A DNA stretch of 64,000 bases from Betaproteobacteria bacterium UKL13-2 (GTDB lineage: Bacteria; Pseudomonadota; Gammaproteobacteria; Burkholderiales; Usitatibacteraceae). Positions within the stretch are counted from its first letter, which is position 1. Each line of letters opens with the position of its first letter. The notes under the pieces were generated by a model. That model worked only from the letters and a program-made list of their open reading frames with translations. It had not been told where the DNA came from and made no database searches. A program made the translations under genes and the position numbers. The stretch is taken from positions 181,733 through 245,732 of the forward strand of contig CP012157.1 in NCBI GenBank assembly GCA_001602455.1, written 5' to 3'. This document shows positions 7,567 to 14,753 of this stretch, piece after piece.

Positions 7567-7879
7567 TGGACCTAGGCTGCGGAACGTGGAGGAGGAAAGG
7601 CTCAATCCACACAAAGTGCCTACCGCGCTTTCCATTCGGATGTTGCATACGGAAACCAAACTCGGCACACCCATATTCGTCGAAAGCGGTGATTCGTTTG
7701 TATTTGCCCACCAGATACTCGAACGCAGGCAAGCATTCGGCGATGCTGTCCGGCGACATCCCCGAAAGATTGGGAACACCAACAATCCGCACATAGTCGC
7801 CTATCTTGATTCGTCTGCCGTTTCTATCAAATGGCTTGTGGCGTTTAACACTGGGGGTCGGAGTCACATCATCTTTCAT
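7529..7879 (-). CDS. Conserved hypothetical protein, possible small beta-barrel (KOW-like)
   Basis: A 116-residue frame from the ATG at 7879; a TTG at 7888 is possible. The central part, RIKIGDYVRIVGVPNLSGMS, then FEYLVGKYKRITAFDEYGCAEF and HFVWIEPFLL, reads as a coherent beta-rich protein and looks conserved rather than random. The last 14 residues (basic and Ser-rich) overlap the toxin remnant in another frame and may be a replaced C-terminus. Its start lies inside a family C repeat. Function unknown. Confidence 0.55.
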   Translation of the reverse strand: MKDDVTPTPSVKRHKPFDRNGRRIKIGDYVRIVGVPNLSGMSPDSIAECLPAFEYLVGKYKRITAFDEYGCAEFGFRMQHPNGKRGRHFVWIEPFLLHVPQPRSNATSKRHSRRLL

Positions 7880-7930
7880 CGAATTCAATGGGTCAATGTA
7901 TGAAATCAGAAAGAACCCGCGAACAGCGGC
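7851..7930 (+). repeat. Family C repeat, copy 2
   Basis: Carries GGGGGTCGGAGTCACAT, TTTCATCGAATTC, GGGTCAATGTATGAAATCAG, then GAACCCGCGAACAGCGGC. The central insert is less symmetrical than in copy 3, but the outer blocks are the same. It overlaps the start of the hypothetical gene at 7529-7879. Confidence 0.75.
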
Positions 7931-7939
7931 TTCTGGCCG

Positions 7940-8119
7940 TTAGCGTTCTGTACTCGCAGTAATGGCTTGGACTCTATCGGCACCTAGGGAGTTGGGGTCA
8001 CCACCTAGATTGCCGCCGGAAGCCGCATGATTGCCGCCACGGGTCAGAACCCAATAGAACAGCCAGACTGCGCCCCCAAATATTGCAAACAAGACGAGCG
8101 TGATGACGGTCTCAGTCAT
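7940..8119 (-). CDS. Small single-pass membrane protein, hypothetical
   Basis: Fifty-nine residues from the ATG at 8119, chosen because GGAG stands about seven bases before it; an upstream ATG at 8155 lacks this. Residues 5-24 (VITLVLFAIFGGAVWLFYWV) form one transmembrane helix, followed by a Gly/Ser/Asn-rich tail. It follows the phosphotransferase gene on the same strand after about 100 bp. No family recognised. Confidence 0.4.
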   Translation of the reverse strand: MTETVITLVLFAIFGGAVWLFYWVLTRGGNHAASGGNLGGDPNSLGADRVQAITASTER

Positions 8120-8221
8120 GGCGTTCTCCAGTAACCCCAATATAGCAGCCATCAACGCATGCCTCTAGTATCGCGTGGAAGGTCTGTTTTTATGTCAGCG
8201 CGCTAGCGCCGAAATGAGGGG

Positions 8222-9118
8222 CTAGGCCTCAATGCGATGATCATCGATTACCTTCTCAATGATGCTCTTCGGATTAGATGCCTCATAGGCGTTGCTGCTC
8301 GAAAGGCCAGATGCAAGGATAAGTGCCTTCCATAGAACCCAACCGCGACCTCGGGCCCAAGTGTCCGCGTCCAACGGTAGTTCATCACGGAAGGCTTCTC
8401 TGGCTTCAGCCGTGAAGACGGTCCAGTTCATTGCCAGATCACACGCCGGATCTCCCACCGCCAGGTTACCGAAATCGATGACTGCGCAAAGTTGACCTCT
8501 CTGCATCAGGAGATTACCAACGCTGACATCTCCGTGAACCCACACCGGCGGTCGCTGCCAGGTGCTGGTAAGCGATCTATCCCAGACCTCCAAGACCGCT
8601 GCGGCGTCGATGCTGCTGCCCAGGGCCGCAACGGCCTTTCGTGTCTCGGCGTCGTATGAGGCGAGTGGTCCGCCTCGGAAGAAACTGTGATTACCGGGTC
8701 GCGGACCATCTTCAGCGTAAACGCCGTGGAGTGCAGTCAGGAGGTTGGCCAGGTCTTGCGCAAAGCGGGCCATGTCGATGACGCGTTCCGGTTCTGCAAC
8801 CTCGCCGTCAATCCACCGACAGACTGACCACCGCCATGGGTAGTCCTCAGACGGTGCTCCTATGGCCAAAGGTTCGGGTACGGGGAGCGGCAGCCGTGGA
8901 GCCAGTTTTGGCAGCCAGTCGTATTCCTTCTTGATTTGGTCACTGTATGCCTGAAGTCGCGGGATGCGCAACACCATCTGCTCACCCAGACGAAAGGCCC
9001 GGTTGCACCACCCTTCATTTGCTACGGGTGTGACATCAAGGTCGGCCCAGCGCGGGAACTGGGATTTCACAAGCCGACGAGCGAGGGCAACGTCGATGTG
9101 CGGTGCTTCGGGATTCAT
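8222..9118 (-). CDS. Aminoglycoside phosphotransferase-family protein (APH)
   Basis: A protein of 298 residues from the ATG at 9118; a GTG at 9136 would add six. Kinase-fold motifs: the catalytic loop WVHGDVSVGNLL (Asp then Asn) and the metal-binding VIDFGNLAVGDPACD. The N-terminal NEGWCNRAFRLG is the nucleotide loop, with the conserved Lys position apparently RIPR. Family members phosphorylate aminoglycosides, macrolides or metabolites, and the true substrate cannot be read from sequence. It sits between two family C repeats and next to toxin-antitoxin genes, which fits acquired cargo. Confidence 0.83.
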   Translation of the reverse strand: MNPEAPHIDVALARRLVKSQFPRWADLDVTPVANEGWCNRAFRLGEQMVLRIPRLQAYSDQIKKEYDWLPKLAPRLPLPVPEPLAIGAPSEDYPWRWSVCRWIDGEVAEPERVIDMARFAQDLANLLTALHGVYAEDGPRPGNHSFFRGGPLASYDAETRKAVAALGSSIDAAAVLEVWDRSLTSTWQRPPVWVHGDVSVGNLLMQRGQLCAVIDFGNLAVGDPACDLAMNWTVFTAEAREAFRDELPLDADTWARGRGWVLWKALILASGLSSSNAYEASNPKSIIEKVIDDHRIEA

Positions 9119-9157
9119 TGACGCCAAGCCCGCCACGGCAGTGCTTTCTCAGGAGCG

Positions 9158-9230
9158 CTAGGGGTCGGAGTCACATAGTTTTTCATTTGATTCGCTGGAT
9201 CAAACCATGAAATCAGAAACCACTCGCATC
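9158..9230 (+). repeat. Family C repeat, copy 3 (best preserved)
   Basis: CTAGGGGTCGGAGTCACATA is followed by an imperfect hairpin, TTTCATTTGATTCG...GATCAAACCATGAAA, then ATCAGAAACCACTCGC. It separates the phosphotransferase gene from the HigBA pair. A short direct repeat, CCGCTTCCGG, follows directly. Confidence 0.8.
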
Positions 9231-9256
9231 CCGCCGCTTCCGGCCGCTTCCGGCCG

Positions 9257-9610
9257 CTAGGCGGCGATCAATACGTCAGCTGAAATACCAAAATCATTGT
9301 GCAATTTGCGAATCATTGCCAGCGATAACGGGCGCTTGCGGCTCAGAACTTCATAGGCGCGATTTGGTCGACCAAATACCGGCATCAAGTCTTGAATTGT
9401 CAGGCCACGTTGTTCCATGACGAATTTGATCGACTCAACAGGGTCCGGCGGCAGCATCGGGTAGTGCTTCGCCTCATAGGCCTGAATCAAAGTCACCAAC
9501 ACGTCGAGCGTATCGCCGTCAGCCGTGCCGACCTTGGCACCCATTAGACCTTCGACCGTCTTCAGCGCTTCGTTATAGTCGCGTTTCGAACGAATCGGCT
9601 TGATAGTCAT
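9257..9610 (-). CDS. higA: HigA-type antitoxin, helix-turn-helix
   Basis: A protein of 117 residues from the ATG at 9610, which has GGAGA eight to ten bases upstream; the frame is open further but lacks this. The region MTIKPIRSKRDYNEALKTVE, then LIQAYEAKHYP and a C-terminal helix-turn-helix (TIQDLMPVFGRPNRAYEVLS, KRPLSLAMIRKLH) are typical of HigA paired with HigB mRNA interferases. The toxin gene is just upstream with a 10-bp gap. Confidence 0.9.
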   Translation of the reverse strand: MTIKPIRSKRDYNEALKTVEGLMGAKVGTADGDTLDVLVTLIQAYEAKHYPMLPPDPVESIKFVMEQRGLTIQDLMPVFGRPNRAYEVLSRKRPLSLAMIRKLHNDFGISADVLIAA

Positions 9611-9620
9611 GGCGTCTCCT

Positions 9621-9923
9621 TCATATCGTTTGTGCATCAATTTGGTCATATTGCTTGTGCGTGCCAATGAAACGAACATACACCACACGAAATGGATAGT
9701 TGATCCATACGACAAGACGATATTTGTTGCCCGCTAAATTAAACACGACACGACCGTCTTTAAGAATGCTAGCCGTCCCGAGATCAGTTTTTACGTCTGC
9801 TGGACTTTTCCAGTCTGCGGAAGACGCATGCTGAAACCAAGCACGCGCAGGTTCCACAACATCCCGGTAGGCAGGGCTTGATTCTCCGAAATCTCGCAGT
9901 GTTCGATAGGCGATGACTCGCAT
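9621..9923 (-). CDS. higB: HigB-type mRNA interferase toxin
   Basis: A protein of 100 residues matching the HigB family: MRVIAYRTLRDF, AYRDVVEPARAWF, WKSPADVK, ILKDGRVVFNLAGNKYRL and YPFRVVYVRFIGTHKQYD. Family members cleave mRNA at the ribosome. Toxin first, antitoxin second. A palindrome stands just upstream of the start and is probably the operator. It looks complete and marks the right edge of the accessory region before gshB. Confidence 0.92.
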   Translation of the reverse strand: MRVIAYRTLRDFGESSPAYRDVVEPARAWFQHASSADWKSPADVKTDLGTASILKDGRVVFNLAGNKYRLVVWINYPFRVVYVRFIGTHKQYDQIDAQTI

Positions 9924-9933
9924 GCTTTAGTAT

Positions 9934-9950
9934 AGTCCCGTAATGGGACT
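9934..9950. promoter_or_regulatory. Operator candidate for higBA
   Basis: AGTCCCGTAATGGGACT is an inverted repeat with 6-bp arms, 11 bp upstream of the higB start. Autorepression by HigA at such palindromes is usual. Inferred. Confidence 0.55.
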
Positions 9951-10095
9951 AAATGCAAGAGTCAATAGTGCAAGGCTCGGAGAGGAATTAAAGCGGCCAG
10001 GCGCGATACATTAACGTCGCTGACCAGTGGGAAGTTGAAGTGGATCCCATGATTTAGCGGGTTTACATTCGTAATTCGTCTCAATCAACGGCAAA

Positions 10096-11028
10096 TCAGC
10101 CCCGGACGACCGCCTCGATCACCTTCGCCGCGATGTTCTCGCCCGTCTGTTCGAATATCTCGACCATACAAGTCGGTGAGGTGACATTCACTTCGGTTAA
10201 GTAATCGCCAATGATATCGAGGCCAACGATGGTGAGGCCATCACGTTTCAGTGTTGGCCCGAGTGCCTCAGCGATTTCGCGTTCACGTTTCGCGATCGGC
10301 ATGGCCACACCCGTACCACCCGCCGCCAAGTTGCCGCGTGTTTCGCCTGCCTTGGGAATGCGCGCCAAGGCGTGCTCGGCAACCTTGCCGTTGATCACCA
10401 AAACGCGCTTGTCACCCCTGGCAATTTCAGGAATGTAGCGCTGCGCCATGATGGTTGATTTGCCGTAGTCAGTTTGCACTTCAACAATTGCATTGCGGTT
10501 CGCATCCGTCGCGGTCACGCGGAAAATAGAGGTCCCACCCATCCCATCGAGCTTCTTCAAAATCACATCGCTGTGCTCATCGACGAACGCATGCACCTGC
10601 GCCATGTCGGAAGTGACCATCGTTGGTGAGGTGAATTCCGCAAACTTCAGAATGGCCAGCTTCTCGTTGTAGTCGCGCAGGGATGCGGGACGGTTGATGA
10701 TGCGTGCGCCTTGTGATTCCGCAAGACTCAAGAGCAGGGTCGCGTATAGATATTGCTGATCAAACGGCGGGTCTTTGCGCATGAGCACCGCATCAAACGA
10801 GGTCAACGACATGAGGCGCGATTGTTCAACGGTGTACCAATTTGCGTTATTCGCACTCACCGTAAGCTGGTGCGCAGTGGTCATCACAGCATCTCGCGAA
10901 AACATCTCGCTCGCTTCAAACGCCCAGATGGTATGGCCATGTTTGACCGCTTCGCGCATCATGAAAACAGATGAATCCTTATAGGGCTTAAGCCCCGCCA
11001 GCGGATCAACAATGAATGCAATATTCAT
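10096..11028 (-). CDS. gshB: Glutathione synthetase
   Basis: A protein of 310 residues, normal for proteobacterial GshB, an ATP-grasp ligase adding glycine to gamma-glutamylcysteine. Seen: IAFIVDPLAGLKPYKDSS at the start, MRKDPPFD, VILKKLDGMGGTSIFR (ATP-binding), GDKRVLVINGK and the metal-binding end DIIGDYLTEVNVTSPT. It overlaps the upstream gshA stop by 4 bp (ATGA at 11025-11028), so the two steps of glutathione synthesis are translationally coupled. Confidence 0.96.
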   Translation of the reverse strand: MNIAFIVDPLAGLKPYKDSSVFMMREAVKHGHTIWAFEASEMFSRDAVMTTAHQLTVSANNANWYTVEQSRLMSLTSFDAVLMRKDPPFDQQYLYATLLLSLAESQGARIINRPASLRDYNEKLAILKFAEFTSPTMVTSDMAQVHAFVDEHSDVILKKLDGMGGTSIFRVTATDANRNAIVEVQTDYGKSTIMAQRYIPEIARGDKRVLVINGKVAEHALARIPKAGETRGNLAAGGTGVAMPIAKREREIAEALGPTLKRDGLTIVGLDIIGDYLTEVNVTSPTCMVEIFEQTGENIAAKVIEAVVRG

Positions 11029-12377
11029 TTGCCCACCGCCATGGCCGGTTTGATCAGCGTTGGTGGCGACGATGGCGGCACACGCTTAGCTTCCTTGGTA
11101 TCAGCCATTTCACCCAGCGTCACCAGTTCTTTCGCCGCTGCCAACATGGCCAGACGTGCGACCACGCCATAGGTGTAAAAACGGTTCGGCGGCGAATCGG
11201 GCAGCCCGGCGCAGTCAGGCGTATGGCAATCGGTTTCAAAGGCGAGTGGCACAAAGCTCATGCCGCGCGAGTTGAGGTTTTCATCAATTCCACGGTCGGT
11301 ATTGACGCGGTAAAAACCACCGACGACGTATTGATCGATCATATACACCACTGGCTCGGCCACGGCGTCGTTGACTCTCTCGAAGGTATAGACGCCTTCC
11401 TGGATGATGACTTCGTTAACTTCCAAGCCCTCCTTAACCACCGCCATTTTATTACGCTCTTTGCGATTGAGGTCACGCACATCGTCGGGCGAACGCGCCG
11501 TCAGCACACCCATGCCGTAGGTACCGGCGTCGGCCTTAACGATGACGAATGGCTTTTCTTTGATGCTGTATTGGTCGTACTTCGTTTGGATTTCTTTGAG
11601 CACGGCGTCGACATTTGCGGCCAGACATTCTTCACCTTCTTTGGCGGAGAAATTGACACGGCCACACTGAGAAAACTCAGGGTTGATCATCCAGGGGTCA
11701 ATATTGATGAGCCTGGCAAACTCTTCCGCGACACGATCGTAGGCATGGAAATGGATGGTCTTACGCCGATTGGTCCAGCCAGAAAACAACGGCGGCACAA
11801 TCGGCTGCTCGATGTTTTCAAGGATCGCCGGTACACCCGCTGACAAATCGTTATTCAACAGCACCGCGCATGGGTCGAACCCGTCGACGCCGATGCGATG
11901 ACCAATTCTGACGACTGGCTCCAGCGTGAGCTTCTCACCGTTGGGCAAATCGAGCGTGGTGGCGGATGTAACTTCTGGATTGATCGAACCCACTCGCACA
12001 TCCAATCCAGCGCCCTCCAGAATCCGGCGGATTGCGGCGACGTTGGTGAGATAAAACAAGTTGCGTGTGTGGTTTTCCGGGATCAGCAAAAAGCGCTGTT
12101 TATCAGGGCAGATGCGTTGCACCGCCGACATGGCGGCGTGTACACAAAGCGGCAAAAATGCCGGGTTCAGGTTGTTAAAGCCGCCGGGAAACAAATTCGT
12201 ATCCACTGGCGCGAGTTTGAAGCCGGAATTGCGCAAATCTACGGACGAATAAAACGGCAGGGTGTGTGTCTGCCACTGGGCACGGAACCAGCGCTCGATG
12301 GTCGGCCTCGAATCGAGTATTTTTTGCTCTAACTCTAACAACGGGCCAGTCAGCGATGTGGTGAGATGTGGAACCAT
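11025..12377 (-). CDS. gshA: Glutamate-cysteine ligase, T. ferrooxidans-type family
   Basis: A protein of 450 residues. It matches the GshA family found in Acidithiobacillus and many betaproteobacteria, which is unrelated in sequence to E. coli GshA. Recognisable parts: RWFRAQWQTHTLPFYSSVDLRN near the start, NLNPAFLPLC, LIPENHTRN, and PFVIVKADAGTYGMGV, an ATP-grasp-like Gly loop. It catalyses the first step of glutathione synthesis. Coupled to gshB downstream; transcription starts in the 206-bp divergent gap with mpl. Confidence 0.93.
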   Translation of the reverse strand: MVPHLTTSLTGPLLELEQKILDSRPTIERWFRAQWQTHTLPFYSSVDLRNSGFKLAPVDTNLFPGGFNNLNPAFLPLCVHAAMSAVQRICPDKQRFLLIPENHTRNLFYLTNVAAIRRILEGAGLDVRVGSINPEVTSATTLDLPNGEKLTLEPVVRIGHRIGVDGFDPCAVLLNNDLSAGVPAILENIEQPIVPPLFSGWTNRRKTIHFHAYDRVAEEFARLINIDPWMINPEFSQCGRVNFSAKEGEECLAANVDAVLKEIQTKYDQYSIKEKPFVIVKADAGTYGMGVLTARSPDDVRDLNRKERNKMAVVKEGLEVNEVIIQEGVYTFERVNDAVAEPVVYMIDQYVVGGFYRVNTDRGIDENLNSRGMSFVPLAFETDCHTPDCAGLPDSPPNRFYTYGVVARLAMLAAAKELVTLGEMADTKEAKRVPPSSPPTLIKPAMAVGK

Positions 12378-12583
12378 GGAGAAACCTCTATTCGTTTTTT
12401 TTGACGCCAGACACTACATGCGAGGCCATGCCCACCAACTGCAACCGAATGCGCAAAATCCGCGACTTGCGGACAGGCTGAGAGTTTACTCCGACGCCGC
12501 TCGACTATTGTGACGTTTGATGCCTTCAGCCATTTGCATGGGAGAATCCAGCCAATTCGACATCTCACATCTCCTTACCTACT
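12378..12583. other. Divergent gshA / mpl intergenic region
   Basis: A 206-bp gap between divergent genes, so it must hold promoters for both. No clear -10/-35 pair stands out. A CTGAGAGTTTACTCCG stretch near 12478 can fold into a small hairpin but is not a complete riboswitch. Confidence 0.5.
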
Positions 12584-13978
12584 ATGCACTTACACATCCT
12601 CGGCATCTGCGGCACATTCATGGGTGGCCTTGCCGCATTGGCAAAGAACATGGGCCACACCGTCACCGGTTGTGACGCCAACGTGTATCCACCGATGTCC
12701 ACGCAGCTCGAAGCGATGGGCATCGGCTTACACGAGGGATTCGATGCAGAGCAACTCGAAAAGTATCCGGCCGATATTTACGTTGTCGGCAACGCGATGA
12801 CACGGGGCAAGCCCATCATCGAAGAAATCCTCAATCGCGGTTTGCGCTATATCTCGGGGCCGCAGTGGTTGGGTGAAAACGTCCTCCAAGGTAAATGGGT
12901 GTTGGCTGTCGCTGGGACTCACGGCAAAACCACCACGTCTTCCATGCTGGCATGGATACTTGACTATGCAGGCGTGGGGCCCGGGTTTCTGATCGGCGGT
13001 ATCGCGAAGAACTTCGGCGTTTCTGCGCGAATGCCGGTTGCCGAATCACCGTTTTTTGTGATTGAGGCGGACGAATACGACACCGCGTTTTTTGACAAGC
13101 GTTCGAAGTTCGTACACTACCGTTCGCGTACTGTCGTGCTCAATAACCTTGAATACGATCACGCGGATATCTTTCCGAATATCGAAACCATCGAGACGCA
13201 GTTTCACCATTTGGTTCGCACGGTGCCAGCAAACGGACTCATCGTGGCAAACGGTACTGAGCCACATCTCGCGAACGCGCTCGACAAAGGCAGTTGGACG
13301 CCGATTGAACACTTCGGCCCGGGTATGCAATGGGATTTTCGTCGTGGCCAGGAAGAGAACCAGTTTGAGGTACGTTGTGATGAAAAAAATCGGGGCACCG
13401 TCACTTGGGATCTCACCGGGACACACAACAAGATGAATGCACTTGCGGCAATTGCAGCGGCACGCCACGCCGGTGTGCCGGTCAAAATATCAATCGAAGC
13501 GCTAAACCAATTCAACGGTGTGGCACGTCGTATGGAAGTGCGCGGGATTGTAAAAGGCATTACCGTATACGACGACTTCGCACATCATCCAACGGCAATC
13601 GCCACTACCCTCGCCGGCCTTCGCCGCCATGTCGGCCAAGAGCGCATCATCGCGGTCTTGGAACCGCGCTCCAATACGATGAAACTTGGTTCGATGCGAA
13701 ATGCACTGCCCGCTTCGCTCGCCAATGCCGATCTGGTGATCATCCACGCCCACAATCTTGGCTGGGATGCGGGCGAGACGTTTACGCCGATTGGCACCAA
13801 AACGGGCGTCTTTGATAACTTGTCAAACTTGGTTGAAGCGGTGGTTGCGGTTGCGCTGCCGAACGACCATATTGTCGTCATGAGCAACGGCGGCTTTGGT
13901 GGCGTGCATGAGAAGATCTTGCGCGCACTCGAAGCCAAGACGAGCCAACAATCGAGAACAACAAAAGTGCAATATTGA
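12584..13978 (+). CDS. mpl: UDP-N-acetylmuramate:L-Ala-gamma-D-Glu-meso-diaminopimelate ligase
   Basis: A protein of 464 residues, usual for Mpl, the cytoplasmic ligase that reattaches the recycled murein tripeptide to UDP-MurNAc. MurC/Mpl signatures: HILGICGTFMGGLAALAKN at the start (nucleotide-binding Rossmann loop), the ATP loop AGTHGKTTTSSM, EADEYDTAFFDKRSKF, LNNLEYDHADIF and DDFAHHPTAI, typical of Mpl. The stop codon lies inside the left arm of a family A hairpin. The next gene starts 63 bp on. Confidence 0.96.
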   Translation: MHLHILGICGTFMGGLAALAKNMGHTVTGCDANVYPPMSTQLEAMGIGLHEGFDAEQLEKYPADIYVVGNAMTRGKPIIEEILNRGLRYISGPQWLGENVLQGKWVLAVAGTHGKTTTSSMLAWILDYAGVGPGFLIGGIAKNFGVSARMPVAESPFFVIEADEYDTAFFDKRSKFVHYRSRTVVLNNLEYDHADIFPNIETIETQFHHLVRTVPANGLIVANGTEPHLANALDKGSWTPIEHFGPGMQWDFRRGQEENQFEVRCDEKNRGTVTWDLTGTHNKMNALAAIAAARHAGVPVKISIEALNQFNGVARRMEVRGIVKGITVYDDFAHHPTAIATTLAGLRRHVGQERIIAVLEPRSNTMKLGSMRNALPASLANADLVIIHAHNLGWDAGETFTPIGTKTGVFDNLSNLVEAVVAVALPNDHIVVMSNGGFGGVHEKILRALEAKTSQQSRTTKVQY

Positions 13979-14022
13979 CGGGCAGTTTCAGCCGAAAACA
14001 GCTCAAACCGCCCGCCAATAAA
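13971..14022. repeat. Palindromic repeat, family A copy 2, at the mpl stop
   Basis: Arms AATATTGACGGGCAGTTT (13971-13988) and AAACCGCCCGCCAATAAA (14005-14022) pair with two or three mismatches, giving a stem of about 17 bp around CAGCCGAAAACAGCTC. No T-run follows, so it is not a standard Rho-independent terminator. Same core as the elements near 1285 and 42777. Confidence 0.75.
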
Positions 14023-14041
14023 CGACTTTCGAAAAATCCCG

Positions 14042-14635
14042 ATGAAGACTCTGGTTTATCTGCACGGTTTTCGGAGTAGTAGCCAGTCGCGTAAAGCACG
14101 CCTGTTGGGAGACGCGCTTCACGCACTGAAGAGCGATTGGGAGTACGTCACGCCGGATTTGTCGTTCGACCCCGCAATCGCGATGGGTCAAATTGAGACC
14201 ATCATCGCGCGGTCTGCGAAGTCGGCGCTAACGCTCATTGGATCATCGCTGGGCGGGTTTTACGCAGAAGTCTTTGCGGAGAGGTTTGGTTGTCGCGCTG
14301 TGTTGCTGAACCCGTCGCTCGCGCCTTACGAAACACTTGCAGCTCATGTTGGTCGCCAAACCAATTTGTATCGTCCCGACGAATCATTTGACTTCGCCAT
14401 CGAGCACCTTGAGGCGCTGCGTCGCGTTGATGTGGCCGAAATCAAATCGCCTGCGAACCACCTTGTGATCGTCGAGATGGGGGACTCACTCCTCGATCAC
14501 CGTCATACACTGGCAAAGTTCGCGGCGTCGCCTCAGATTATGATTGACGGCGGGAGTCACGATCTCGATTCGTTTCCGATTCATGTCGGGGCCATTTTGC
14601 AGCACGCGGGTCTCATCAATCTCCCAAACCGATAG
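14042..14635 (+). CDS. YqiA/YcfP-family alpha/beta hydrolase (esterase)
   Basis: A 197-residue protein. The start LVYLHGFRSSSQSRKA holds the oxyanion HGF motif of the YqiA family, and GSSLGGFYAEVFAERFG is the nucleophile elbow with the catalytic Ser. The C-terminal GGSHDLDSFPIH carries the likely catalytic His. E. coli YqiA is a small intracellular esterase, but the natural substrate is unknown. It lies between mpl and the RNase gene on the same strand; no ribosome binding site is obvious. Confidence 0.85.
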   Translation: MKTLVYLHGFRSSSQSRKARLLGDALHALKSDWEYVTPDLSFDPAIAMGQIETIIARSAKSALTLIGSSLGGFYAEVFAERFGCRAVLLNPSLAPYETLAAHVGRQTNLYRPDESFDFAIEHLEALRRVDVAEIKSPANHLVIVEMGDSLLDHRHTLAKFAASPQIMIDGGSHDLDSFPIHVGAILQHAGLINLPNR

Positions 14636-14679
14636 CCCACAGGGGCGGCAGCCGCCCTGCGATGGCACCCCCTCCCGCT

Positions 14680-14685
14680 ATAATC
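14680..14685 (+). promoter_or_regulatory. Candidate -10 box for the RNase II-like gene
   Basis: TATAAT lies 69 bp before the ATG at 14754, in a gap preceded by a GC-rich short inverted repeat (GGGCGGC...GCCGCCC, about 14643-14657) that could end upstream transcription. A convincing -35 box is lacking. Confidence 0.4.
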
Positions 14686-14753
14686 TGGCCTCATGCGTCC
14701 CATGGGGCGCAGCATCTCCCTAACGCACTCGAATACCGGAAGCTTGCCTGACC

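Noticed and set aside
7417-7794. The full 125-codon toxin frame as one gene
   Set aside because: Only the last 47 codons resemble a toxin; the N-terminal part is Ser/Cys-rich and antisense-like to nothing known.
5424-9230. Family C repeats as integron attC sites
   Set aside because: I found no GTTRRRY/RYYYAAC core pairs, no integrase gene, and one copy appears inverted.
11016-11843. Long plus-strand frame opposite gshA
   Set aside because: It lies entirely over the well-supported gshA gene; the protein is rich in His/Arg/Phe, as expected of an antisense shadow.
12470-12500. CTGAGAGTTTACTCC motif resembling part of a TPP riboswitch
   Set aside because: Only the CTGAGA box is present; the second conserved element and the proper hairpin order are missing.
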